Below, in pieces: positions 50,010 to 58,441 of a stretch of DNA of 64,000 nucleotides (position 1 is its first letter; each line of letters opens with the position of its first letter). Source of the DNA: Paenibacillus rhizovicinus (GTDB taxonomy: Bacteria > Bacillota > Bacilli > Paenibacillales > Paenibacillaceae). The translations under genes were made by a program, and so were the position numbers. The stretch covers positions 3,669,501-3,733,500 of the forward strand of contig NZ_CP048286.1 in assembly GCF_010365285.1 (NCBI RefSeq), read 5' to 3'. The notes below the pieces were generated by a model. That model worked only from the letters and a program-made list of their open reading frames with translations. It ran no database searches and was not told the origin of the DNA.

Positions 50010-51965
50010 ATGAATCCAATAACCATAGGCATGTTCGCTCACGTGGACGCGGGCAAGACCACGTTTGCCGAACAGCTGCTTTACCATACGCACAGCATTC
50101 GCGAACGGGGCAGGGTCGATCATAAAGACGCTTACCTCGACAGCCATGATATCGAACGGGCCAGGGGCATTACGGTATTCGCCGACCAAGCCGTCATGAC
50201 TTATCAAGGCTCCACCTATTATTTGATCGATACGCCGGGCCATGTCGATTTCTCGCCCGAGATGGAGCGAGCCGTCCAGGTGATGGATTACGCGATTCTC
50301 GTCATTAGCGCGGTGGAAGGCATTCAGGGCCACACGGAGACGGTCTGGCAGCTGCTTCATAAACATCGCATTCCAACGTTCTTCTTCATTAACAAAATCG
50401 ATCGGGTCGGCGCGGAAGTAGACCGGGTATTCGAGGATATTCGGATGCATCTGACGGCGGATGCCTGTATGCTAACCGACAGCTTCGCAGGCGGAAACGT
50501 AGGCGAAGCGCTGCTGGAGTTTATGGCGGAGCGGGACGAGACGCTGCTGGACGCGTTCCTGGCGGGGACGGAAGGCCAAGCCTTCTGGCTGCGGGCGCTG
50601 CAGGACAAGATTCGCGGACATCAGCTCTTCCCTTGCGCGAGCGGTTCCGCCTTGCAGGATATCGGCGTGATCGAGTTTATGGACCAGCTGCATCGGCTAA
50701 CGACCGTGGATTATGATGACCAGGCGCCTTTCGGGGGGCGCGTCTATAAGATCCGGCATGATTCGAACGGCGTGCGTTTGACCTATATCAAAGGCTTGAG
50801 CGGTACGCTGAAGGTTCGCGATGAGCTGTGCTATCCCGGCAGGGAAGATCGCATGTGCGAGAAGGCGACGCGGCTCCTCATCATCAACGGGAGCAAGTCG
50901 CAGGCGGTCGATCAGGTCCGAGCGGGCGATCTGTTCGCCGTGACCGGACTTTCAAGCGCCGAGGCCGGGCAGGGCATAGGCGTCTATTCGGACAGGCTGG
51001 TCTATGAGCTGGTGCCGACGCTGACGTCGAAAGTGATTTTCCCCGATTCGCTGAATGTGAAGGATGTGCTTAAGGCCTTCCAAGTGCTGAATGCCGAGGA
51101 TCCGTCCTTGAATGTCATCTGGGAGGAAAGCCTGCAGGAAATCCACATTCACGTGATGGGCCTCATTCAGCTCGAGGTGCTGGAGCAGCTGGCGAAGGAA
51201 CGATTCCAGATCCCCGTCTCCTTCGGCAAACCCGAAATTCTATATAAGGAAACCATCCTGTCCGCCGTGAATGGCTATGGCCACTTCGAGCCGCTCAAGC
51301 ATTATGCCGAGGTGCATCTGCGGCTGGAACCGGCGGAGCGGGGCAGCGGAATTACGTTCGAGAATGCGTGTCATGCGAACGATTTAAGCATCGGCAATCA
51401 GAATCTGGTCAAGACGCATCTCTATGAGCGCGACCATCACGGTTTACTGACGGGCATGCCGCTGACCGATGTCCGAATTACGCTGCTGACGGGCGCCGCG
51501 CATAATGAGCATACGCATGGCGGCGATTTTCGGGAGGCCGCGTTCCGCGCGCTGAGGCAGGGCTTGGAGAAAGCGGAGAACGTGCTGCTTGAGCCGTATT
51601 ACGAGTTTAAGATTAAAGTGGAAATCGACCATATGGGCAAAGTGCTGTCCGATATTCAACGCGCATCCGGGCAGTTCGAGCCGCCGCACGCGACCGCCTC
51701 CCACGCTGTCATTACGGGCCGGGTTCCCGTGGCTACCTTTATGGATTACGGCACGGAGCTGGCTTCCTTTACGCATGGCAAGGGCATCGCCCAGTTCGTC
51801 TTCGGCGGTTACGACCGTTGCCATAACGAACAGGCGGTGATTGAGCGGAAGAACTATCGGAAGGACGCGGACCCGCTGTACAGCTCTTCATCGATCTTCT
51901 GCGCGAAGGGTCACGGATATACGGTGGCTTGGGATGAGGCGGAAGCGAAGATGCATTTGTTATAG
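50010..51965 (+). CDS. TetM-family ribosomal protection-like GTPase
   Basis: A 651-residue translational GTPase of EF-G shape. ATG 50010 follows AAGGTGG. The GTPase motifs are G1 AHVDAGKTT (9-17), G2 RGITV, G3 DTPGHVD and G4 NKIDRVG. Domain II lies at about 235-320, and domains III-V follow (EDPSLNVIWEESLQEIHIHVMGLIQLEVL...). This is the TetM/TetO/OtrA group, which removes tetracycline from the ribosome; chromosomal relatives of this length are common in Paenibacillus and need not confer resistance. No leader peptide like that of tetM is obvious in the 160 bp upstream. Confidence 0.85.
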   Translation: MNPITIGMFAHVDAGKTTFAEQLLYHTHSIRERGRVDHKDAYLDSHDIERARGITVFADQAVMTYQGSTYYLIDTPGHVDFSPEMERAVQVMDYAILVISAVEGIQGHTETVWQLLHKHRIPTFFFINKIDRVGAEVDRVFEDIRMHLTADACMLTDSFAGGNVGEALLEFMAERDETLLDAFLAGTEGQAFWLRALQDKIRGHQLFPCASGSALQDIGVIEFMDQLHRLTTVDYDDQAPFGGRVYKIRHDSNGVRLTYIKGLSGTLKVRDELCYPGREDRMCEKATRLLIINGSKSQAVDQVRAGDLFAVTGLSSAEAGQGIGVYSDRLVYELVPTLTSKVIFPDSLNVKDVLKAFQVLNAEDPSLNVIWEESLQEIHIHVMGLIQLEVLEQLAKERFQIPVSFGKPEILYKETILSAVNGYGHFEPLKHYAEVHLRLEPAERGSGITFENACHANDLSIGNQNLVKTHLYERDHHGLLTGMPLTDVRITLLTGAAHNEHTHGGDFREAAFRALRQGLEKAENVLLEPYYEFKIKVEIDHMGKVLSDIQRASGQFEPPHATASHAVITGRVPVATFMDYGTELASFTHGKGIAQFVFGGYDRCHNEQAVIERKNYRKDADPLYSSSSIFCAKGHGYTVAWDEAEAKMHLL

Positions 51966-51998
51966 CGGGCGCTGCAGCAACGGATGCAGCAGAAGAAA

Positions 51999-52024
51999 AA
52001 GGGCGCACATGACTGTGCGCCCTT
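51999..52024. terminator. Bidirectional terminator
   Basis: AAGGGCGCACA and TGTGCGCCCTT form an 11-bp stem around TGAC between converging genes. On the minus strand it is followed by TTTTTCTTCTGC, so it mainly serves the MFS gene. Confidence 0.75.
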
Positions 52025-52059
52025 GGTGTATTCACATTGTGTATTCACATGCGGAAGGT

Positions 52060-53289
52060 TTAGTTAGAAACCGGTGACGCCGAAGCCGCGTATTTCCGGT
52101 CCGCAAGATGGCAGACGATGCCGAGAATAAGCGCCAGCCCGACAAGCGTCGATCCGACCCAGGGAAGGGCCGTTAAGGACAGATGCGTAATGACCGCGCC
52201 GCCGATGAAAGCGCCTGTCGCATTGCCCAGATTACCGGCTGAATGGCTGGTGGTCGAGGCGAGCGCCGGCGCAGACTTCGCTAAGCCCATGATCCGGACC
52301 TGCATCCCTGGGAATACGGCGAAGGAAGCAGCTCCCCACAGGAAGATCGTCACGACCGCGGCAATCTGGTTGTGGACGGTGAACGTGAACAGCGCCAGGA
52401 TGATGCAGATGATGAAATAAAGGCCCAGAATCGTCGGCATCAGCTTCCAGTCGGCCAGCTTGCCGCCAACCATGTTGCCGATGGTCACGCCGCAGCCGAA
52501 GAGGACGAGAATCCAGGTGACGTTGTGCTCGGCGAACCCGGTCACTTTCACAAGCAGCGGGGTAATGTAGGTGAAGATCGCGAACAATCCTGCGTTGCCG
52601 AGCACGGCGATGCACAGGAACAGCTGCAGCCTGCGATTGGCGAGGGCGGCGATTTGCTGCCGGATCGGCGCGCTCTTCTCTTGTTTGAGCTTCGGGATGA
52701 AGATCATAATTCCGATTAACGTGATGACGCCCATGATGGCGATCGTGCCGAACGAGGCGCGCCATCCCATATGTTGACCGATGAAGGTGCCCAGCGGGAC
52801 CCCGATAATATTCGAAATCGTAAGGCCGGCCATCATCATGGACACGGCCCCGGCCCGCTTGTCGGGCGGCACCAGGCTCGAGGCGATCACGGCGCCCACC
52901 CCGAAGAATGTACCGTGCGTCAGCGCCGTAAGCATACGGGCACCCATGAGAACGGCATAATTCGGTGCGATGACGGAGATGGCATTGCCTAGGATGAATA
53001 GTCCCATCAGGAAGCATAGCAGTTGCTTTTGCGGGATTTTGTGGGTCAGCATCGTTAGAATCGGAGCGCCGACCGCGACTCCGAGCGCGTACATCGTAAT
53101 GAGCTGTCCCGCGGCTGAAATACTGACATTCAAATCTTGCGCGACATTCGGAAGAATGCCCATAATTACGAATTCCGTCATGCCGATCGCGAACGCCCCG
53201 ATCGTTAACGAGAGCAGCGGGAGCGAGGACGATTGGCGTGCGGCGGATTTGCCGGATACGGGATGAGATAATTCCATGTTGAATTCCAT
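52060..53289 (-). CDS. MFS transporter, DHA1 (AraJ/YdhP-like) family
   Basis: A 409-residue membrane protein with 12 predicted helices. SLTIGAFAIGMTEFVIMGILPNVAQDLNVSISAAGQLITMYALGVAVGAPILTMLTHKIPQKQLL is the conserved start of the arabinose-efflux-like group. RMLTALTHGTFFGVGAVIASSLVP is motif B. GNLGNATGAFIGGAVI is the repeat in the C-terminal half. It is likely an efflux pump for drugs or sugars driven by protons. The first ATG at 53289 follows AAAGGTG; a second ATG at 53277 is also possible. No regulator is adjacent. Confidence 0.9.
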   Translation of the reverse strand: MEFNMELSHPVSGKSAARQSSSLPLLSLTIGAFAIGMTEFVIMGILPNVAQDLNVSISAAGQLITMYALGVAVGAPILTMLTHKIPQKQLLCFLMGLFILGNAISVIAPNYAVLMGARMLTALTHGTFFGVGAVIASSLVPPDKRAGAVSMMMAGLTISNIIGVPLGTFIGQHMGWRASFGTIAIMGVITLIGIMIFIPKLKQEKSAPIRQQIAALANRRLQLFLCIAVLGNAGLFAIFTYITPLLVKVTGFAEHNVTWILVLFGCGVTIGNMVGGKLADWKLMPTILGLYFIICIILALFTFTVHNQIAAVVTIFLWGAASFAVFPGMQVRIMGLAKSAPALASTTSHSAGNLGNATGAFIGGAVITHLSLTALPWVGSTLVGLALILGIVCHLADRKYAASASPVSN

Positions 53290-53535
53290 TCACCTTTCAC
53301 GATGTGACTATGCGTCATGCGGATTAAACGAACGGCCGAGCGTGCCTGGCGCGAATCGTTCTCCTTATTTTGTTGGTTTCCGGTCGAGGAATCAAGACCT
53401 TTCGGGTAAATAAGTGTAAAGCCAAGGTTTACCTGATCAAGAACGGTTAAGAGTTCCGGTATTCTGAAAGAACACTATAAGAAGGATTAATGCCGAGGGA
53501 TCCGCATATCCCGGCAGTTTCGTGGTCCATATGCA

Positions 53536-53581
53536 AGACCCCCCATGCAGGTTGATGCTCGCCTGTGCGGGGGGTCTATTT
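53536..53581 (+). terminator. Terminator without an upstream gene
   Basis: AGACCCCCCATGCAGG and CCTGTGCGGGGGGTCT form a 16-bp stem (two mismatches), followed by ATTTTCG. No coding frame lies between the MFS gene start (53289, minus strand) and this hairpin. It may end a short RNA starting near 53400, or act as leader control for the ParM operon. Otherwise 53290-53690 holds nothing I can name. Confidence 0.55.
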
Positions 53582-53738
53582 TCGATGCTGCAAAACAGGC
53601 CTAAATCCAGCACATTCCGACAAAATCAAATGAGAGAAGATTAATGGGCCGTGGGTCTCTAGGTATTTGTTAACGCATACTTCGTATGGCAAAGTAATAC
53701 TAAGGGATATATTCCTTACCCTAAGGAGGAAATCGATA

Positions 53739-54935
53739 ATGAACTATCATTTCTTTGTAGGCAACGATAACGGAAACAGCGAGCATGACTTGATCATCGA
53801 TGGCCATTTGATTCAGCAGCCGAACGTGAATTGCAGAGTGGACGAGCTTCCGTGGAGCGAAGAGCAGGCGCCGGAGAGTTTTGTGAAGCATTTGCAGGAT
53901 CAACTGGTCGTGACCATTGACTCGCCTGCCGCGAGGCCGGGGATGTACTACGTAGGGAAGTTTGCGCTGGAAAGCGGCGAAATCATCGATACGATTCAGA
54001 TTGGCATTGATTCGAAGAGCGATATGGATTTGCCGATCATTAATACGCTGGCTCAAATCGCTGCCGTGGCCGTTCAGAAGGCGGTTGAGGAAGAGAAGGC
54101 CATTCCGGCGCAAATCGACGTGGAAGTCGATATGGCAACGGCGCTGCCCGTCACCCAGCATACGGACGAGACCTCCGCCAAGTTCGAGAGACGGTTTACG
54201 TCCGGCATGCATCATGTGACGGTCCATTTGGGCGTTAAGCGCGTAGCCGTCAATCTCGTATTCCCATTCGTGAAGGTCGTGCCCGAAGCGACGCCGGTCA
54301 TATTCGCGCTGCAGAAGGATGCGGCGGGGAACTGGCGAGAAGGGGAGATCTTCGCCGATTTTACAGCGGCATACGGCATAGATAAGAAGTTCAACGGCAG
54401 TTATTTCAAGGATAAACGCATTCTCCATGTCGATATCGGCGACGGGTCTACGGAGTATCCGATCACGGAGGGCAATAAGTTTCTGCGTCAATTCATTCAT
54501 GGCAGCCACCATGGGGCGGGGTATGCGATCGAGGAAGCGCTGCAGGAGTTCAATCGGCTCATTCATTTGCCGGACAGCCCGCGACAATTCTTCAGCGACG
54601 TGATCAAGAATCCGAAGCATAAGTACCATGCCAGGGCGTTGAAAACATTGCGGCGGCCGCTCGAAAGCCAAGTGAAGCAAATCGTGCAGCACGTGAAGAA
54701 ACAACTGACCAAGGCGCGCAACGAGATCGACGTTATCTGCGTCTACGGCGGCGGCAGCATCGTGATGCGTTCCGTCCTGTACCCGTACTTGAAGGAGACC
54801 TGCGACGAGCGGGAAATCAAACTGCTCTATATTCCAGCCGACGACGCCGTGCAGTTGAACGCGGCGGGACTCGACGCGTTCGTGCGGGGCAAGATTTACG
54901 AGGCGCTCAAAGGCAAAGCGGAGCAGCCTGCATAA
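53739..54935 (+). CDS. parM: ParM/StbA-family actin-like ATPase
   Basis: A 398-residue actin-like protein. ATG 53739 follows a perfect TAAGGAGGAAATCGATA. The actin-fold nucleotide motifs are visible: phosphate 1 as FVGNDNGNSEHDL at the N-terminus, phosphate 2 as LHVDIGDGSTEYPI at about 229-243, and the adenosine motif VICVYGGGSIVMRSVL at about 330-346. ParM-type filaments push replicated DNA copies apart. The next gene encodes a small ParR-like adaptor, and behind it lies an array of 10-bp repeats, so all three parts of a type II partition system are together. The surroundings look chromosomal. Confidence 0.88.
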   Translation: MNYHFFVGNDNGNSEHDLIIDGHLIQQPNVNCRVDELPWSEEQAPESFVKHLQDQLVVTIDSPAARPGMYYVGKFALESGEIIDTIQIGIDSKSDMDLPIINTLAQIAAVAVQKAVEEEKAIPAQIDVEVDMATALPVTQHTDETSAKFERRFTSGMHHVTVHLGVKRVAVNLVFPFVKVVPEATPVIFALQKDAAGNWREGEIFADFTAAYGIDKKFNGSYFKDKRILHVDIGDGSTEYPITEGNKFLRQFIHGSHHGAGYAIEEALQEFNRLIHLPDSPRQFFSDVIKNPKHKYHARALKTLRRPLESQVKQIVQHVKKQLTKARNEIDVICVYGGGSIVMRSVLYPYLKETCDEREIKLLYIPADDAVQLNAAGLDAFVRGKIYEALKGKAEQPA

Positions 54936-54962
54936 TGAGCCAGACAGGTCGAGGTGACGCAG

Positions 54963-55370
54963 ATGAAGAAGACGAAGCTTCCCGGCGGCAATATTAGTTT
55001 GAAAACCAAGAAGACCGAGGATCCGCTCGTAATGGCCTGGCTCAATGCGCAATCGAATTTGATGGATTCTTTTCGCTATCTGATCGAGAAGGAGATCCAG
55101 TCGAATGGCGTACGGAATTTGCAGGCTTACATCCCCGCAGAGCGAACGGGTTTGCATGACGCCCCGGATCCACGGGGAGAAGGCCGGTATCAGGCGCTGC
55201 TGGCGGATCGGCAGCAGCTGGCCGCCGCGATCGAGACCGTCGAGACGATCGAGGAGAATGAGGATGAGGAGTCGGCCGAGGAGGAAGCGGGGCTAACGGA
55301 GCCGGCTTCTTCTTCCGAGCCCGATGAGGCGGAAGAGATCGACGATGAGGATATCGAGGCTTGGAGTTGA
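54963..55370 (+). CDS. ParR-like partition adaptor protein
   Basis: A 135-residue protein. ATG 54963 follows GAGGTG. The N-terminal half (EDPLVMAWLNAQSNLMDSFRYLIEKEIQSNGVRNLQAYIPAER, about 20-62) matches the compact ribbon-helix-helix pattern of ParR/Alp7R-like proteins, especially WLNxQxNxxDSxRYLIExEI and the nG.R(D/N)L segment. The C-terminal half is an acidic tail of Glu, Asp and Ser without predicted structure. It would bind the centromere repeats through the N-terminal part and cap ParM filaments through the tail. It lies 27 bp after parM and ends right before the repeat array. Confidence 0.72.
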   Translation: MKKTKLPGGNISLKTKKTEDPLVMAWLNAQSNLMDSFRYLIEKEIQSNGVRNLQAYIPAERTGLHDAPDPRGEGRYQALLADRQQLAAAIETVETIEENEDEESAEEEAGLTEPASSSEPDEAEEIDDEDIEAWS

Positions 55371-55396
55371 TGCCGATACTCAGGTTGTTATGTGGG

Positions 55397-55660
55397 GCGA
55401 TACCTGTATTCCGCAATGCTGGGTAATACTCGGGAACGCTAGGTAATACTATGTAACACTTAGTAATACCGCGTAATATCAGGTAATGCTGAGTTATACC
55501 GGGTGATCGAGCAATAAGAAGTGGCATGATGAAACATCGAGGGCCTTCTAGTGTTACTTAGTAATGCTGAGTAATACCTAGTAATTCCGAGTAATACCAA
55601 ATGATTCTGAGCGATACCGTAAGCGTGATAGTGACATTAAGCAATACAAAGCAACACCGA
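55397..55660. repeat. Centromere-like (parC) array of 10-bp repeats in two blocks
   Basis: Consensus unit GTAATACC plus two variable bases. Block 1 has nine units in strict 10-bp phase (starting at 55423, 55433 and so on to 55503; for example GTAATACT, GTAACACT, GTAATACC, GTAATATC, GTAATGCT, GTTATACC), with three looser units before it. After about 40 bp, block 2 has eleven units in 10-bp phase (starting at 55551, 55561 to 55651; for example GTAATGCT, GTAATACC, GTAATTCC, GTAATACC, GCGATACC, GCAACACC). Two blocks of iterated 10-11-bp units with a gap of about 40 bp is the design of the parC centromere of plasmid R1. It directly follows the parM and parR-like genes. Confidence 0.8.
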
Positions 55661-55829
55661 ATAAGAGGATCAAATTTCCGGACAAGCGATGACCGGCATT
55701 TTATACGTAAGCGAAGCAGCTGGCTACCGAATACAGGTAGCCTTTCTTCGTTTGTTTACGATCCTTCCTCTCCGGTGTATCATCGAGGAAGAATGGAATA
55801 ATCTTGCTGTCAGGGGGAGGGTGTTGGCT

Positions 55830-56423
55830 ATGAACAGAGCGCTGATCGCCGCTGCCGAACGCGGAGACTTGAAGGATGTCGCGCGGCTGGTGGAAGACGG
55901 GGCTGATATTAACGGTCAGGATAGCCGAGGGAGAACCGCCATTATGGCTGCAACGCATGCGAACAAGCCGGAAATCGTTCGATGGCTGATTGCTGCCGGA
56001 GCGGATATCAATCTGCAAGACAAGATCAATGACAACCCTTTCCTGTATGCCGGCGCTGAAGGATTGCTGGACATCCTGAAGCTCCTTATTGCAGCAGGGG
56101 CGGATACCCGGTTAACGAACCGATACGGGGGAAACGCACTCATACCCGCGGCAGAGAAAGGCCATGTCGAGAACGTACGCGCGCTGCTCGCAACGACCGA
56201 CGTGAACATCGATCATATCAACCGTTTAGGCTGGACTGCGCTGCTTGAAGTCGTCATTCTGACTCCCGGCGGACCGAAGCATCAACAGATTGCCCGGCTT
56301 CTTATTGACCATGGAGCCGATGTGAACATCGCCGATCGGGACGGGATAACGCCATTGCAGCATGCAAGGCGGAATCGTATGGCCGAAATCGCACAGATGC
56401 TGCAGCAGGCGGGAGCGCGATAA
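55830..56423 (+). CDS. Ankyrin-repeat protein
   Basis: A 197-residue protein. ATG 55830 lies 9 bp behind GGGGGAGG. It has about six ankyrin repeats of 33 residues (NRALIAAAERGDLKDVARLVEDGADINGQDSRGRTAIMAATHANKPEIVRWLIAAGADINLQDK..., ending GITPLQHARRNRMAEIAQMLQQAG) and nothing else. Ankyrin stacks bind other proteins. The 13-bp gap to the methyltransferase gene suggests one operon. A role in regulating that enzyme is conceivable but not supported by sequence. Confidence 0.9.
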   Translation: MNRALIAAAERGDLKDVARLVEDGADINGQDSRGRTAIMAATHANKPEIVRWLIAAGADINLQDKINDNPFLYAGAEGLLDILKLLIAAGADTRLTNRYGGNALIPAAEKGHVENVRALLATTDVNIDHINRLGWTALLEVVILTPGGPKHQQIARLLIDHGADVNIADRDGITPLQHARRNRMAEIAQMLQQAGAR

Positions 56424-56436
56424 CGAGGGGGATCCG

Positions 56437-58236
56437 ATGAATCGATTATCGATGCAAACAACCGATAAGGTTAAGGGGAATATAGATAAAATCGCAGAAC
56501 TATTCCCGGGTGTAGTGAAGGAAGCGAGAACTGCGGACGGGCAAGTCAGACAGGCGATCGACTTTGACCTCTTGCGGCAGGAGCTGTCCGATGTTCTAGT
56601 CGAAGGAACCAAAGAACGCTACCAATTGACATGGCCGGGCAAGAAGGAGACGATTCTCTCCGCCAATGCGCCTGTGCAGATGACGCTGCGGCCCATTATC
56701 CACGATAGCATGTGCTGGAACAGCACGCGGAACCTGTATATCGAGGGTGAGAATCTGCAAATACTCAAGCTGCTGCAGCGATCGTACCTGAATAAAGTGA
56801 AATGCATCTATGTCGATCCGCCGTACAATACCGGGAAGGATTTTATTTATAAAGACGACTATAAGAGCCACGGCGACTGGCTGTCGGACATGCACCCCAG
56901 ACTGAGAATTGCCCGGGAACTGCTGAAGGAAGACGGCGTGATGTTCATTAGCATCGACGACATCGAAATGGCAAATCTGAAGATGCTTTGCGACGAAGTA
57001 TTCGGTGCCGACAACTTCGTAGCCAACCTGATCTGGGCGAATAAGGAGGGCGGCGGAGGTTCGGACAGCAAACACTTCCGGGTGAAACACGAATATATTC
57101 TGTGTTACGCCAAGTCCGTGAAGCATCTATCCATCAAAGGCGTACGGATATCGAACGAAAGCCGGTATACGCTGCAAGACGAGCATGCGGAGAAACGCGG
57201 CAGCTATTATTTGCAGAAATTAAACCAAGCCAGCATACAATACTCGGCCTCGCTGGACTATCCCATTACGGCTCCCGACGGCAGGCAGATCAGACCTGCC
57301 ATAGGCAGTAAACAGGCGTGCTGGAGATGGTCGGAGGCCAAAGTAAAGTGGGGCCTGGACAACGGTTTTATCGTCATGAAGAAGGATCATAAGGGCGATT
57401 GGCAAGTGTACAGCAAGCAATACATGAATGTGGATAATCAAGATGAACCGATCGTCAGAACCAACCGGCCGTTAGGATTGATCGAGGAGTATTCAAGCAC
57501 GCAAGCATCCAAGAAGCTGGAGCTCTTATTCGGGGCGAAGGTTTTTGACTATTCCAAACCATACGAACTCATTCAATTCTTATTGTCGCTGACAACGGAA
57601 GCAGACGATCTGATCGTCGATTTCTTCTCCGGATCCGCAACGACGGCGCATGCGGTCATGCAGCTGAATGCCGAGGACGGCGGGCACCGCAAATATATCA
57701 TGATCCAGCTTCCGGAAGAGACGGCTGAAGGATCAGAGGCCCGCAGAGCCGGCTACGCCAACATTTGCGAAATCGGCAAGGAACGTATACGCCGCGCCGG
57801 GAGCAAGATGAAGGAGGGGACCTCCGCGGACATCGATTACGGATTCCGTGTGTACCGGCTTGACGACACCAATATGACAGAGGCGTATGATAGGCCGGAC
57901 AGTCTGGGCTTTGACGGCCCGGCAATCAGCACGATCAAGGAAGAGCGTACGGGGGAAGACGTGCTTGTCCAGGCGATGCTGGGGCTTGGTCTCGAGCTAT
58001 CGTTACCGATGGGGAGGAAGACGAGCGAGGGCAAGACCGTGTACGATGTAGACGGAAACGCGCTATTGGCCTGTTTCGACCGCGATCTGCCGGAATCGGT
58101 CATCGAAGCCATTGCCGAGCAGCAACCGCTTCGTGTCGTTTTCCGCGAAAGCGCATTCAAGGACGATGCCGCGCGCATACGCTTGGAGGAACGCTTCACC
58201 CTGCTCTCGCCCTGCTCCGAGATTAGCATACTGTAG
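56437..58236 (+). CDS. Type III-like site-specific DNA methyltransferase (Mod)
   Basis: A 599-residue protein. ATG 56437 follows AGGGGGATCC. It is a beta-class N6-adenine or N4-cytosine methyltransferase. The catalytic DPPYNTG motif (about 127-133) precedes the S-adenosylmethionine motif DFFSGSATTAHAVMQLN (about 392-408). The segments between (SHGDWLSDMHPRLRIARELLKEDGVMFISIDDIEMANLKMLCDEVFG, IWANKEGGGGSDSKHFRVKHEYILCYAKS) and the C-terminal part are those of type III Mod subunits. The usual res (helicase-nuclease) gene is missing behind it; only a 20-codon frame with a strong ribosome binding site remains. It probably acts as an orphan methyltransferase. Confidence 0.9.
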   Translation: MNRLSMQTTDKVKGNIDKIAELFPGVVKEARTADGQVRQAIDFDLLRQELSDVLVEGTKERYQLTWPGKKETILSANAPVQMTLRPIIHDSMCWNSTRNLYIEGENLQILKLLQRSYLNKVKCIYVDPPYNTGKDFIYKDDYKSHGDWLSDMHPRLRIARELLKEDGVMFISIDDIEMANLKMLCDEVFGADNFVANLIWANKEGGGGSDSKHFRVKHEYILCYAKSVKHLSIKGVRISNESRYTLQDEHAEKRGSYYLQKLNQASIQYSASLDYPITAPDGRQIRPAIGSKQACWRWSEAKVKWGLDNGFIVMKKDHKGDWQVYSKQYMNVDNQDEPIVRTNRPLGLIEEYSSTQASKKLELLFGAKVFDYSKPYELIQFLLSLTTEADDLIVDFFSGSATTAHAVMQLNAEDGGHRKYIMIQLPEETAEGSEARRAGYANICEIGKERIRRAGSKMKEGTSADIDYGFRVYRLDDTNMTEAYDRPDSLGFDGPAISTIKEERTGEDVLVQAMLGLGLELSLPMGRKTSEGKTVYDVDGNALLACFDRDLPESVIEAIAEQQPLRVVFRESAFKDDAARIRLEERFTLLSPCSEISIL

Positions 58237-58289
58237 GAGAGGCGAGGGGCGCTAATCATGAACCGGACTGCTTCAAGGAGGCAGCAAGC

Positions 58290-58352
58290 ATGCAGCAAGC
58301 GCACCGAATCATTGAAGCATTCGGTTGGGATTACAGGGATATACAATCATAG
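58290..58352 (+). pseudogene. Truncated reading frame behind the methyltransferase
   Basis: A 20-codon frame (MQQAHRIIEAFGWDY..., stop at 58350) starts 8 bp behind a perfect AAGGAGG. It ends exactly where the 8-bp repeat array begins. Such a strong start signal for so short a frame suggests the remaining 5' end of a longer gene, which in a type III system would be res. The residues are too few to identify it. Confidence 0.35.
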
Positions 58353-58361
58353 CATCGATTA

Positions 58362-58441
58362 GTTATCGAGTCATCGGGTTATCGAGTTACCGAGTCATCG
58401 AACCATCAAACCATCGAAGCATTAAATTACTGAATTACCTT
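58362..58441. repeat. Degenerate 8-bp tandem repeat array
   Basis: Ten units in strict 8-bp phase: GTTATCGA, GTCATCGG, GTTATCGA, GTTACCGA, GTCATCGA, ACCATCAA, ACCATCGA, AGCATTAA, ATTACTGA and ATTACCTT. The last two units form the 3' end (stop codon and last codons) of the minus-strand gene at 58427. Confidence 0.75.

Noticed and set aside
53721..55157. Long open frame of about 480 codons antisense to parM.
   Set aside because: parM has clear actin motifs and a perfect ribosome binding site; the antisense frame has neither motifs nor a start signal.
55397..55660. CRISPR array.
   Set aside because: Units are 10 bp, degenerate and without spacers; no cas genes are near. A centromere-like array fits much better.
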